DNA from: PALSA-612 sp963776375
GTDB taxonomy: Bacteria; Actinomycetota; Thermoleophilia; Gaiellales; Gaiellaceae
Assembly (NCBI GenBank): GCA_963776375.1
Contig: CAVZMF010000007.1
Location: forward strand, 1 to 64,000
DNA length: 64,000 bases
Direction of reading: 5' to 3'
This document shows, piece after piece, positions 8,361-16,550 of this stretch. Position numbers and translations under genes: made by a program. The notes beneath the pieces are model-generated. The model was not told where the DNA came from and did no database searches. It saw only the letters and a program-made list of their open reading frames with translations. Numbering within the stretch: position 1 is the stretch's first letter; every line of letters starts with the position of its first letter.

Positions 8361-8495
8361 ATGAAGTGCCGCCGATGCCACAATCAGACGCCGACGCTCG
8401 TCAACGACGACCTTTGCTGGACGTGCGCGTTCCCGCGCCAGCCTGACCTCGGGTCGGTGTTCGCCCTGATGTGGTGCGGGTGCTGTCGGCGGTAG
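8361..8495 (+). CDS. Cysteine-rich miniprotein, zinc-ribbon-like (44 aa)
   Basis: Short open frame with AAGAAGGTG upstream of its ATG. It encodes MKCRRCHN near the start, CWTC in the middle and CGCC at the C-terminus: paired CxxC knuckles typical of a small zinc-binding protein. No family recognised. It may be a real miniprotein cargo of the island or a remnant of a longer zinc-ribbon protein. Confidence 0.5.
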   Translation: MKCRRCHNQTPTLVNDDLCWTCAFPRQPDLGSVFALMWCGCCRR

Positions 8496-8648
8496 CCTCG
8501 CACCAAGAAAGAGGTGCGCGATGCGCCGATTGGGTCGCTTGTGGCTTGCGCAGTGGTGTTACCAATCCCGCAGCCCTGATCGGTCGGGAGTATCGATGGC
8601 GGATCCTGCTACGCGCGTGACGTGCGCTTGATTCCGAAGAGAGGTGCG

Positions 8649-9716
8649 ATGACTGCGGCCCCGGCTCCCCGGCCGCCTGCCGTTCGGCTCGGGCAGGATC
8701 CGTTGGCAGCGGTCGCCGTTTCGGCTGTGCCGGTCGTGCTTGAAGGCAGGTATCGGCTGCTGCTGGGGGCGCTGTGGCAACTGCGTCGTTCGCCAAGGAG
8801 CCGGTGGGTGCTCGCTGCTGGCTCGGGAGCCGTGGTGGTCGTCCTGGCCTTGTTGGCTGCTCGCCATTTTGCGACGACCTCGTGGCCGCTCTCGAGCGGT
8901 CACCCCGGGTTGCTGGTGGCGGCTGGGTTGCTGCTTCTCCTTGCTCAGTTCCTCAAGGCGTTCGGGTGGGCACGGCTGTTCACGCCGCACGAGCGGCCCA
9001 AGCCGCTTGCGCTCGCGGCTGGCAACGGCGGCGCCGCCCTGATCGGCGTTGTCCTTCCCGGCCGCTTCGACGATGCGATGCGGGTCGCCGTCGTCCGTCG
9101 CTACCCGAGCTGTCCTGCCGGCGTGCGCGCGCTCTGCCTCTCGCTGGTCATGCTCGGTCTGATCGACAGCGCCGCCCTGGCGCCGCTCGCCTTCGTCGGT
9201 GCTGCCTTTCCAGGTGCCGGGCTCGGTGTACGCGCCGGGCTCGCGGTGGTGGCTGTCGCCGGGGTCGCAGCCGCCGCCTTGATCGTCGCCCTGCCACGCC
9301 TGGCCGCGAGCAAGCACGCCTTGCGCTTCCGGCTGGGCCGCTGGCTGAGCCCGCGCACGACCTCGTTGCGCGGTGCATCGGAGGCGTGGGCGCTCGTCTC
9401 CGCCTGCTGGCTCGTCCGAGCAGTCGCGCTGTTTCTGCTCTTGGGCACGCTCGGGGTCGGCTTCTCGTTCCCGCTCGCGCTGCTGTTTCTCTGCGCCGGT
9501 GCCGCAGCGGCAGCGTTGCCGATCGGCCTGGCGGGCACAGCGACGCAGGTCGGCGCCAGCGCCGCGGCCTTGATCGCCACCGGCGTCGGGGCCTCGCAAG
9601 CGCTCGCCGTCGCCGTCTCCATCGGCGCCCTCGGCGTCCTCTCCGGGGGCGCCGTCTTCCTCTTCGCCGTCGCCTGGCGTACCGGCCTGTCGCTACTGCC
9701 GACCCGAGCCACGTGA
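8649..9716 (+). CDS. Lysylphosphatidylglycerol synthase TM-region/UPF0104 family membrane protein
   Basis: 355 aa. The start at 8649 is preferred over 8622 because GAGAGG sits directly upstream. About eight membrane segments. Hallmarks of the YbhN/LPG_synthase_TM family are visible: G-x-x-LPGRFDDAMRVAVVRRYP near 140 and PIGLAGTATQVGASAAALI near 300. This family includes the flippase part of MprF and stand-alone lipid-related proteins. There is no aminoacyl-transferase domain, so its substrate is unknown. Located in the island. Confidence 0.8.
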   Translation: MTAAPAPRPPAVRLGQDPLAAVAVSAVPVVLEGRYRLLLGALWQLRRSPRSRWVLAAGSGAVVVVLALLAARHFATTSWPLSSGHPGLLVAAGLLLLLAQFLKAFGWARLFTPHERPKPLALAAGNGGAALIGVVLPGRFDDAMRVAVVRRYPSCPAGVRALCLSLVMLGLIDSAALAPLAFVGAAFPGAGLGVRAGLAVVAVAGVAAAALIVALPRLAASKHALRFRLGRWLSPRTTSLRGASEAWALVSACWLVRAVALFLLLGTLGVGFSFPLALLFLCAGAAAAALPIGLAGTATQVGASAAALIATGVGASQALAVAVSIGALGVLSGGAVFLFAVAWRTGLSLLPTRAT

Positions 9717-9838
9717 CCCGGGGTCGGTGGCCAGCGATTCACGATCACCTTCACCGCATCGCACAGCAACTCGGCGCGTGACCGTGCTCAGCCTCGATCA
9801 CGACTTTGGACTCTTCACCGACGACGGAAGACACCGCT

Positions 9839-10006
9839 ATGACCGTGCTCCTCTGGATCGAGAAAAAGGTCGCTCTCGAAGGCTTCGTGCCGCCCCTGCT
9901 CATCCGCGTCCACTCCGCGAACGCCAGCGCGGCCCCGAGAATGGAGCGTGTGATTGAGGCGATCCATCGATTGCACGCCCAGCAAGCCACAGATCAGAGA
10001 CCGTGA
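9839..10006 (+). CDS. Hypothetical small protein (55 aa)
   Basis: Open frame beginning MTVLLWIEKKVALEGFV with a mixed hydrophobic/basic composition. The upstream ribosome site is weak (GGAAG). No domain recognised. It overlaps the start of the HNH-remnant frame, so it may be neutral island sequence. Low confidence. Confidence 0.3.
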   Translation: MTVLLWIEKKVALEGFVPPLLIRVHSANASAAPRMERVIEAIHRLHAQQATDQRP

Positions 10007-10040
10007 GGAGCGTGTCTCTCCAAGACAGCTGGCCGAGCGG

Positions 10041-10187
10041 CAGCAAGAGCACGATCGGAAGGACTTACACGTCCTGCACCGCTGTCACAACCCGTCCTGC
10101 TTCCGACCTGATCACCTCTACCTCGGCACGAACGCCGACAACGTTCGTGACCGGATCCGAAGGCGCTCGGAACGTGTCTCTCGCTGA
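10041..10187 (+). pseudogene. HNH endonuclease remnant
   Basis: The frame encodes LHVLHRCHNPSCFRPDHLYL and GTNADNVRDRI, the core His-Asn-His (HNH_3/AP2-HNH type) motif of phage and intron homing endonucleases, including the C-P-x-C-x-x-P-x-H-L metal knuckle. The N-terminal part of a normal HNH protein (about 100 residues) is missing in this frame, and no start with a ribosome site is present. A decayed mobile-element gene inside the island. Confidence 0.65.
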
Positions 10188-10351
10188 ACCGGCGCTATCC
10201 GCCGCCTCATGCCTGAGGATCGGCGGGGCGAGAAGCCGGTCGTGCGGCACGGCTTGCACGCCAGCCCGAATCCCGTGAAGTACGGGCCGTGGATCGGGCC
10301 TGACCGTTCCTCGTCCCAGCAGTTGGAGACCGGTCGGTGTGGCGGGCGCTC

Positions 10352-10618
10352 CTAGACGGGCGGTGGCCCCAGGATGACCAGCTTCCGCTCCGGCACGATC
10401 TTCTCGACCCGCTCGACGGGGACGAGCAGACGCCGACGCCCCAGCAAGCCGCTACGGACTTCAAGAAGCTCCGGTTCGAGCGAACCGTGAAAGCGCAAAC
10501 CGTAGACGGTGCCGATCCCTCGCCCGGCCGAGGCGACCCGGAACCCCTCGCAGCGATGTAACCAGTATTCGTGGCCGTAGGCCGACTCGCGCGGGTCAGC
10601 GGTATCGAGTCTGGTCAT
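10352..10618 (-). CDS. PRC-barrel-like protein (88 aa)
   Basis: Small protein with a beta-rich segment GFRVASAGRGIGTVYGLRF followed by VRSGLLGRRRLLVPVERVEK, the pattern of a PRC-barrel domain (as in RimM C-termini and photosystem H subunits). AGGAGG directly abuts the ATG at 10616-10618, an odd zero spacing, so the true start may differ. A 6-bp inverted repeat (10632-10649, CTTGCC/GGCAAG) lies just upstream and may regulate it. Confidence 0.6.
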   Translation of the reverse strand: MTRLDTADPRESAYGHEYWLHRCEGFRVASAGRGIGTVYGLRFHGSLEPELLEVRSGLLGRRRLLVPVERVEKIVPERKLVILGPPPV

Positions 10619-11063
10619 CCTCCTGACCGTACTTGCCCAGACAGGCAAGAACAAGGAAGGGCTAGACGTCTGAAGACACGGGGTCTAGCGATGTCCCGAA
10701 CGACAACTACATAGGAGCACCTCGTGAGCAGCCTCGACGTTCTGCATGGCAACTCCGTCAGCCACCACGTCGTTGGCGAGACGCCCACTCCCCATCCGCG
10801 ACGTGACAGTTCCCGTTTCTACCCGACCTTCTACCGATCTCGACGAGCGTTCGATCTCTGCCCTGCGGACTTGCTAGGGCGTCTTCCCAATCCGCGACAG
10901 TGCGCCTCGGGGGCTGCCGTCCCATCAGGCGAGCGAACTTCCCAGATGTCGGTCCGTCTGCGTCATCAAGCCGCGCGTCGGCCGGGATTACAACTTCGCT
11001 TGCCACCCGGCCCGTGCCTGCCCCCTCGCGCGAGTCGCAGAATTGCCGATTTTGGCTTGACTA
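10619..11063. other. Island stretch without a supported gene
   Basis: 445 bp between the PRC-barrel-like gene and the tRNA-Leu att copy. Open frames here either read through the tRNA in antisense or lack recognisable content. A GTG at 10724 with GGAG upstream opens a frame that ends in the tRNA; I regard it as spurious. Confidence 0.5.
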
Positions 11064-11066
11064 CAG

Positions 11067-11155
11067 TGCCGGGGGAGGGAGTCGAACCCTCATGCCCCAC
11101 GAAGGGGGCACCTGATTTTAAGTCAGGCGCGTTTGACCATTTTCGCCACCCCGGC
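11067..11155 (-). tRNA. tRNA-Leu, anticodon UAA
   Basis: 89-nt class II tRNA read on the minus strand. The acceptor stem GCCGGGG/CCCCGGC is perfect. The anticodon stem CCTGA/TCAGG holds loop CTTAAAA (anticodon TAA), with a long variable arm and the T-arm GAGGG-TTCGACT-CCCTC. CCA is not encoded. Its 3' half doubles as the att site of the neighbouring island. Confidence 0.95.
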
Positions 11156-11184
11156 GCCCGACCATGCTAGTGCCGCGGACGGCG

Positions 11185-11964
11185 CTACCCGGTGCGGGAG
11201 AAGTCGGCGCTCGACGGGACCTTCGCCGGCGGCTTCCCGACCGAGACGACGATCTCGTCGTGCTTCTTGAGCGGGAGCAACTCGGGGTTGCCGCGGTACG
11301 GCTTGCCGTTCACCCACACCTTCAGGTTCCGGCAGCCCCCCTCGAAGTCGCCGAGGCAGGTGCGCGTCAGCCGCACGCCCCACGCGCCGAAGAACTGGCC
11401 GAGCACGTACTGGAGGTTCCGGCCGGACTCGACGTGGATGTAGCCGTTCTCCCCCTGGTGCGTGTGGAGCTCCGTGATGAAGTTGAACTTGAGCGTCGAC
11501 GCGTTGCCGCCGTAGCCGATGAAGGGCGGGACGTTCACGTGCTTGCCGTCGACGAAGACGTCGAGGTGCTGGTGGTTGTGGAACTGCAGCGCCTCCTGGC
11601 TGAGCGCGCTCAGGTTCAGCGCGCCGAGCCTCGCGGAGAGCAGCTGACCGTTGGCGCTCCACGGCGGAGGGCCGGTCTGGAGCCCGGGCAGGTCCTTCCA
11701 CGAGATCGGCTTGTCGATCGCGAGATTCTTCGGCTCGGAACTGCTCCGCGTGAGCACGATGCCGAGGGCGACGCCGACGATGATCAGCGCGACGGCGACC
11801 GCGGCGAGCGGCCAGAACCAGCGGAACGAGGTGCCCGGCCCCGAGGGCGCGCTCGCCGTCCGGGACGGGCCGGTACGCCGCTTCGGCGCCTGAACGGGAC
11901 GGGGCCCGCCGGACGGGCGGGGAGGCTTGGGCGTGCGGGCTTTCTTGGCCAACCGGCGGCTCAC
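11185..11964 (-). CDS. Membrane-anchored conserved hypothetical protein
   Basis: 259 aa. GTG start at 11962-11964, one base after the dinG stop, so translation is probably coupled. Residues 1-45 are Arg/Pro/Lys-rich and cytoplasmic, followed by one membrane helix (about 48-70). The extracytoplasmic part has a conserved His-rich region: FHNHQHLDVFVDG, ELHTHQGENGYIHVES, then GQFFGAWGVRLTRTCLGDF and VWVNGKPYRG. The clustered histidines suggest metal binding. Homologous uncharacterised proteins occur in Actinobacteria; function unknown. Confidence 0.72.
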   Translation of the reverse strand: MSRRLAKKARTPKPPRPSGGPRPVQAPKRRTGPSRTASAPSGPGTSFRWFWPLAAVAVALIIVGVALGIVLTRSSSEPKNLAIDKPISWKDLPGLQTGPPPWSANGQLLSARLGALNLSALSQEALQFHNHQHLDVFVDGKHVNVPPFIGYGGNASTLKFNFITELHTHQGENGYIHVESGRNLQYVLGQFFGAWGVRLTRTCLGDFEGGCRNLKVWVNGKPYRGNPELLPLKKHDEIVVSVGKPPAKVPSSADFSRTG

Positions 11965-11965
11965 G

Positions 11966-13849
11966 TTAGCAGGCTGCCGCGGGCACCTCACCGGAGAGGA
12001 AGTTCGTCAACGCGTCCCTGTCGGACACCACCCGGCAGGCCGGGAGCGCCTCCAGAAACGTGCGGCCGTACGGACGTGTCCTGACCCGCGGATCGAGGAT
12101 CGCGACGACGCCGCGGTCGCGATGGGTGCGGATCAGCCGGCCGAAGCCCTGTCGGAGCTGGAGCACGGCCGCAGGCAGCGAGTAGTCCGCGAACCAGTCT
12201 CCGCCCTCGGCCGTGACGCGCTCACATCGCGCCTCGACGAGCGGGTCTCCCGGGGCGGGAAACGGAAGCTTGTCGATCACGAGCAGCGACAGGGCCTCGC
12301 CGGGCACGTCGACGCCCTGCCAGAACGTAGCCGTGGCGACGAGCACGGAGTCGACCTCGCGCCCGAAGCGCTCGAGCAGGCGCTCGCGCGGCGCGTCGCC
12401 CTGGACGAGCACGTCGTACGGCAGCCGGCCGCGCAGCCGGGACGCGATCGCGTCCAGGGCGCGGTAGGAGCTGGTCAGGACGAGCGCGCGACCGGACGAG
12501 AGCGCACAGAGAGCCGCCGCCTCCTCCGCGACGCGCTCGAGCGCTCCCTCCGCGCGCGGGTCGGGCATGCCGTCGGGGAGATAGAGGAGGGCCTGCTCGT
12601 CGAACCGGAACGGCGAGCCGACGCGCAGCTCGTCCGCGCCCCGCAGGCCGAGGCGGTCGCGGACGAAGGCGAAGTCGTCCCCGGTGCCGAGCGTGGCCGA
12701 GACCAGCACTGCGGTCGGCCCGGCGTCCCACAGCCGCTCGCGCAGCGGCCGGGAGACGTCGATCGGGGCCCAGACAACCGCGTCGGGCTCCGCCCAGACG
12801 ACACGCTCGTGCTCGCCCGGGTCGGCGCAGGCTTCGACGTCAGCGACGGCCTGGAGCGCGCGAGCCGCAAGCGCGTCGAGCTCGTCGTTCTCGCCCGCCA
12901 GGGCAGACGAGAGCTCGGCCAGCCGCTCGGCGAGCGCGCGGCACAACGCCACGGGCGGCCGTCGGAGGCGAGCGCGGCCCGAGGCCGGGCAAACGTCGTC
13001 GAAGAGGTCCGCGCCTGCGCGCTCGACCCGATCGAGCGCCCGCGCGGGCGCCGGCACGTTCGCCTCCCGGCAGGCGCGTTCGACGTCGCGGGCGAGCCGG
13101 TGCAGCCCGGCCCCCGACACCCGGCCGCCGAGCCAGGTCGCCGCCGTCTCCTCCAGCCGCTGCGCCTCGTCGAAGACGACCGCGTCGTGCTCGGGGAGGA
13201 CGCCGACGCCTTCGCGTCGCTCGCGCACGCCTAGGTCGGCGAAGTACAGCGCGTGGTTGACGATCACGAGGTCGGCGTGCGACGCCCGCTCGCGGGCCGC
13301 CTCGGAGAAGCAGGTGCCGACGTGAGCGCAGGTCCGGCCGAGACAGCGGTCGGAGCCCACGGCGAGCTCGCTCCACAACCCGTGCGACGGCTCGATGGCG
13401 AGCTCGGCCCGGTCGCCGGTCTCGGTGGTGTCGATCCACGGCCGCATCGCGTCGAAAGCGCGGCCGTCCTCGGGTCGGGCGAACAGCGAGCCGCCGAGGA
13501 GCGCGAGCCCCTGCAGGCGGTTCCGGCACAGATAGTTCTGGCGTCCTTTCAGGACGGCCACGTGCACGTCCCGGCCGAGCGCCGCGGCCGCCAGCGGCAC
13601 GTCCTTCGTCAGCAACTGCTCCTGGAGCGCCTTCGTCGCGGTCGCAACGACGACGCGACGCCCCGCGGCGAGCGCGGGCACGAGGTACGCGAGGCTCTTG
13701 CCGGTGCCTGTCCCCGCCTCTGCGAGCAGGTGCGTGCCGTCCGCGAGCGCCTTCTCGACGGCCGCCGCGAGGTCGGCCTGCTCCTCCCGCGGCTCGTACT
13801 CGTCGAGCACCTGCGCGAGCGTTCCGTCGCTGCCGAAGACGTGGCCCAT
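11966..13849 (-). CDS. dinG: DinG/XPD-family ATP-dependent DNA helicase
   Basis: 627 aa superfamily 2 helicase with 5'-3' polarity in characterised relatives, acting on damaged DNA, R-loops or forks. Walker A AEAGTGTGKS near residue 45, motif Ia VVATATKALQEQL, DEAH-type box VVFDEAQRLEE, and motif VI QGFGRLIRTHRDRG near the C-terminus. Four cysteines (NYLC near 105; DRCLGRTCAHVGTC near 170) match the Fe-S cluster of the XPD/DinG group. The ATG at 13849 starts closest to the conserved N-terminus; an upstream frame to 13924 lacks support. Confidence 0.9.
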   Translation of the reverse strand: MGHVFGSDGTLAQVLDEYEPREEQADLAAAVEKALADGTHLLAEAGTGTGKSLAYLVPALAAGRRVVVATATKALQEQLLTKDVPLAAAALGRDVHVAVLKGRQNYLCRNRLQGLALLGGSLFARPEDGRAFDAMRPWIDTTETGDRAELAIEPSHGLWSELAVGSDRCLGRTCAHVGTCFSEAARERASHADLVIVNHALYFADLGVRERREGVGVLPEHDAVVFDEAQRLEETAATWLGGRVSGAGLHRLARDVERACREANVPAPARALDRVERAGADLFDDVCPASGRARLRRPPVALCRALAERLAELSSALAGENDELDALAARALQAVADVEACADPGEHERVVWAEPDAVVWAPIDVSRPLRERLWDAGPTAVLVSATLGTGDDFAFVRDRLGLRGADELRVGSPFRFDEQALLYLPDGMPDPRAEGALERVAEEAAALCALSSGRALVLTSSYRALDAIASRLRGRLPYDVLVQGDAPRERLLERFGREVDSVLVATATFWQGVDVPGEALSLLVIDKLPFPAPGDPLVEARCERVTAEGGDWFADYSLPAAVLQLRQGFGRLIRTHRDRGVVAILDPRVRTRPYGRTFLEALPACRVVSDRDALTNFLSGEVPAAAC

Positions 13850-13924
13850 CGACTCGAGCTTAAGGATCGAGACGGCCGAACGACGAAAACCCGCTCGGAG
13901 CGACTTTTTCCGCTCCGTCACCAC

Positions 13925-13954
13925 TTGACGACCGGGTCGTTACCGTCGTATTGT
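13925..13954 (+). promoter_or_regulatory. Promoter upstream of the rmuC leader
   Basis: -35 TTGACG (13925-13930), an 18-bp spacer, -10 TATTGT (13949-13954). The predicted transcription start is near 13961, immediately before an intrinsic terminator and about 90 bp before the rmuC start codon. Confidence 0.55.
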
Positions 13955-13963
13955 GCCGCCTGT

Positions 13964-14006
13964 CAGATCCGGTCGGCTTTCGGGCCAGCCGGATCTGGCG
14001 TTTTTT
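13964..14006 (+). terminator. Intrinsic terminator in the leader of rmuC
   Basis: CAGATCCGG (13964-13972) pairs perfectly with CCGGATCTG (13989-13997), with further GGC/GCC pairing inside, then gcg and six Ts (14001-14006). On the plus strand no gene lies upstream to be terminated (dinG runs the other way). It therefore acts on transcripts starting at the promoter just before it: a premature terminator or attenuator. Confidence 0.75.
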
Positions 14007-14052
14007 GTGGTCCGAGGCGCCGTCCGACGGTCCCCGTACCGTTCGTCGGCTG

Positions 14053-15079
14053 ATGGTTGCCATCCTCATCGGGCTTGTCGCCGCGGCTGCGGTCGTCGCC
14101 GCCGTCGTCTGGGCTGCGCGCAGCGGCCGCGGGCTGCTCGAGCAGCGCCTGGGCGGCATCGAGGCCCGCCTCGACCGGCGGCTGACGGATCTCGACTCGC
14201 GGGTCGACGGCCGGCTCGCGGGCCTCGACGGACGGCTCCTCTCGAGCCAGGAGAGCGCCGGCAAGACCGCGGTCGACATCGCGGAGAAGCTCGGCCGGGT
14301 CGAGGGAGCGACGGCGCAGATGCTGGCGCGGGTCGGCGACCTCGCCCGCCTGGAGCAGGTTCTGCGCCCCCCCAAGGCGCGCGGCGGCTTCGGCGAGCTG
14401 CTGCTCGAGAACCTGCTCCGCGACCGCCTGCCTCCGTCCGCGTACCAGACGCAGTACGGCTTCAAGAGCGGGGAGCGCGTGGACGCCGTGATCCGCGTCG
14501 AGAAGCTCGTCCCAATCGACGCCAAGTTCCCGCTGGACAACTTCGAGCGGATGGTCGAGGCCGAGCACGACGCCGAGCGCGAGCTCCATGCCAAGGCGTT
14601 CGCGCGCGACGTGAAGGGGCACATCGACGCGATCGCGCAGAAGTACGTCAAGCCGTCCGAGGGCACCTACGACTTCGCCTTCATGTACCTGCCCGTCGAG
14701 GGCATCTACTACGAGCTCGTGTCCGGAAAGACGGGTGCGCTGCTCAAGTACGCGCACGACCGGAGTCGTCTTCCCGGTCTCGCCGACGACCTTCACCGCC
14801 TACCTGCAGGTGATCGCGTTCGGGCTCAAGGGCATGGAGTTCGAGCAGAACGCGCACGAGGTGATGGCGTACCTCGCCGACCTGCGCAAGGACTTCGGCC
14901 GTTTCCGGGACGACTTCGACCTCGTCGGCAAGCACCTGGGGAATGCACACACGAAGTACGCCGACGCGGAGAAGCGGCTCGACCGCTTCGACGGCAAGCT
15001 CGAGCGGGCGGCCGAGCACGAAGGACAGCCCGCCACGATCGAGCAGGCCCAGGCACCTCTCGCGATCGAGGCGGCCTGA
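14053..15079 (+). CDS. rmuC: RmuC family DNA recombination protein, frameshifted
   Basis: RmuC limits recombination at inverted repeats; the domain is PD-(D/E)XK-like. N-terminal membrane helix (residues 2-22), coiled region with repeated RLD/GRL units, then KARGGFGELLLENLLRD, VPIDAKFPLDNFERM and FAFMYLPVEGIYYE. After KYAHDR the frame breaks: downstream FPVSPTTFTAYLQVIAFGLK and the conserved C-terminus are one base out of register. The extra base is at about 14761-14765. The span is 3n+1 bases. Either a true mutation or an assembly insertion; three other conserved genes here show the same defect. Confidence 0.85.
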
Positions 15080-15251
15080 ACGGCTCCAGGCCTGCGGCCG
15101 AGCAGCGCCCCACCCGGTAGCCGGCCAGCTCGCTGCCGATCCCCCGTCGGACCTGGATGTCACATCGCTCCCTCCGCACGGACCATCGAAGGCTCGGCAG
15201 CCAGTCGCACAGAGGGCTAACGTCGCCCTGACCGGCGCGTACCATGGGAAA

Positions 15252-15479
15252 GTGACCGACGCACCCACGCTCGAGCTGCTCGACTGGCTTTCCAGCCGGC
15301 CTCGCACCTACGCGGAGACGATGGAGGCCTGGCGGAGCCACTGCCCGCGGCTGCTGGTCTGGGAGGATGCGCTCCTGGCGGGCCTCGTGCGGGTTGCGAA
15401 CGGACGCGTCATGCTCACGAACGCAGGCGAGGAGGCTCTCGCAGCCAGGAAGCCTCGGCCCCGCCCGGTCGTTTATTGA
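15252..15479 (+). CDS. Small conserved hypothetical protein (75 aa), winged-helix-like
   Basis: GTG start with GGGAAA just upstream. The sequence (LDWLSSRPRTYAETMEAW, CPRLLVWEDALLAGLV, LTNAGEEAL) looks like a compact winged-helix unit: helices followed by a short beta wing and the T-x-x-G-E/R motif common at the end of HTH domains. Similar short proteins are widespread and uncharacterised. Located 50 bp before trxB. Confidence 0.65.
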   Translation: MTDAPTLELLDWLSSRPRTYAETMEAWRSHCPRLLVWEDALLAGLVRVANGRVMLTNAGEEALAARKPRPRPVVY

Positions 15480-15529
15480 GATAGCAACTATTCCCGCTCA
15501 GGCGGAAGCGAAAGGACTACGGAGGAGAC

Positions 15530-16501
15530 GTGACCACCAACGACACACGCGAGCTGATCATCATCGGCGGCGGCCCGGCCGGGTACACCGCCGCCCTGTA
15601 CGCAGCCCGCGCGAACCTGAATCCGCTCGTGATCGAGGGCGTCCAGTGGGGCGGCCAGCTGATGATCACGAGCGACGTCGAGAACTATCCGGGCTACCCG
15701 GAAGGCGTTCTCGGCCCGGTGATGATGCAGGAGTTCCGCACCCAGGCCGAGCGCTTCGGTGCCGAGTTCCTGACCGACGACGTCACTCGCGTCGACTTCT
15801 CCGAGCGCCCCTTCCGCATCTTCGTCGGCGACGAGGAGCACCGCGCGTGGACGGTGATCGTCGCCACCGGCGCGAACGCGCGCCAGCTCGGTCTCGACAC
15901 GGAGATCGCGCTGCAGGGCAGAGGTGTCTCGTACTGCGCCGTCTGCGACGCCGCGTTCTTCCGGGACAAGTCCGTCGTCGTCGTCGGCGGCGGCGACTCC
16001 GCGATGGAGGAGGCGACGTTCCTGGCCAAGTTTGCCACGAAGGTGACCGTCGTCCACCGCCGCGAGGAGTTCCGCGCCTCGCCGATCATGGTCGAGCGGG
16101 CGCAGCACAACGAGAAGATCGACTGGGCCCTGAACGCGATCGTCGACAGCGTCGTCGGCGAGGAGGTCGGGAAGGTGACCGCCGTCGTCCTACGCGACGT
16201 GCACACCGGCGAGACGCGGGAGCTCGAGGCGGACGGCCTCTTCGTCGCGGTCGGCCACGATCCGAACACGAAGCTGTTCTTGGACTGGCTCGACCACGAC
16301 AACGGCGGCTATCTCGTGGCGATGCCGGGCTCGACGAAGACGAACGTCGAGGGCGTGTTCGCGGCCGGCGACGTGCAGGACCACGTCTACCGGCAGGCGG
16401 TTACGGCCGCAGGCTCCGGGTGTATGGCCGCCCTGGACGCCGAGCGGTTCCTGGCCGCCGAGCACCACCGCGAGCAGTCGCTGGCGGCGCAGAGCCAGTA
16501 G
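15530..16501 (+). CDS. trxB: Thioredoxin reductase
   Basis: 323 aa flavoprotein that passes electrons from NADPH to thioredoxin. FAD-binding GGGPAG at residues 13-18, redox-active CAVC near 135, NADPH-binding GGGDSAMEEA near 155, and C-terminal FAD contact AAGDVQDHVYRQAVTAAGSG. GTG start with GGAGGAG six bases upstream. Normal length, all key residues present. Thioredoxin itself is not nearby. Confidence 0.96.
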   Translation: MTTNDTRELIIIGGGPAGYTAALYAARANLNPLVIEGVQWGGQLMITSDVENYPGYPEGVLGPVMMQEFRTQAERFGAEFLTDDVTRVDFSERPFRIFVGDEEHRAWTVIVATGANARQLGLDTEIALQGRGVSYCAVCDAAFFRDKSVVVVGGGDSAMEEATFLAKFATKVTVVHRREEFRASPIMVERAQHNEKIDWALNAIVDSVVGEEVGKVTAVVLRDVHTGETRELEADGLFVAVGHDPNTKLFLDWLDHDNGGYLVAMPGSTKTNVEGVFAAGDVQDHVYRQAVTAAGSGCMAALDAERFLAAEHHREQSLAAQSQ

Positions 16502-16550
16502 GCGTTCTCGCTCCGCGGCCCGCGGGGCGAGGCTACGATCGACGAGCCCA

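Larger units (their letters stand above)
7398..11124. mobile_element. Degraded integrative element bounded by tRNA-Leu(UAA) att repeats
   Basis: A 61-bp segment (7398-7458) is identical to 11064-11124, which is the 3' half of the intact tRNA-Leu(UAA) gene. Integrases of the tyrosine family commonly recombine in tRNA genes and leave exactly this: an intact tRNA at one end and a duplicated 3' fragment at the other. The 3.6 kb between the copies holds small accessory genes, an HNH-endonuclease remnant and long non-coding stretches. No integrase gene is left, so the element is probably immobile. Confidence 0.75.

Noticed and set aside
10724..11170. 148-aa open frame ending in tRNA-Leu
   Set aside because: Same artefact: its C-terminus is the antisense of the tRNA gene. 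A GTG with GGAG upstream exists but no recognisable protein.
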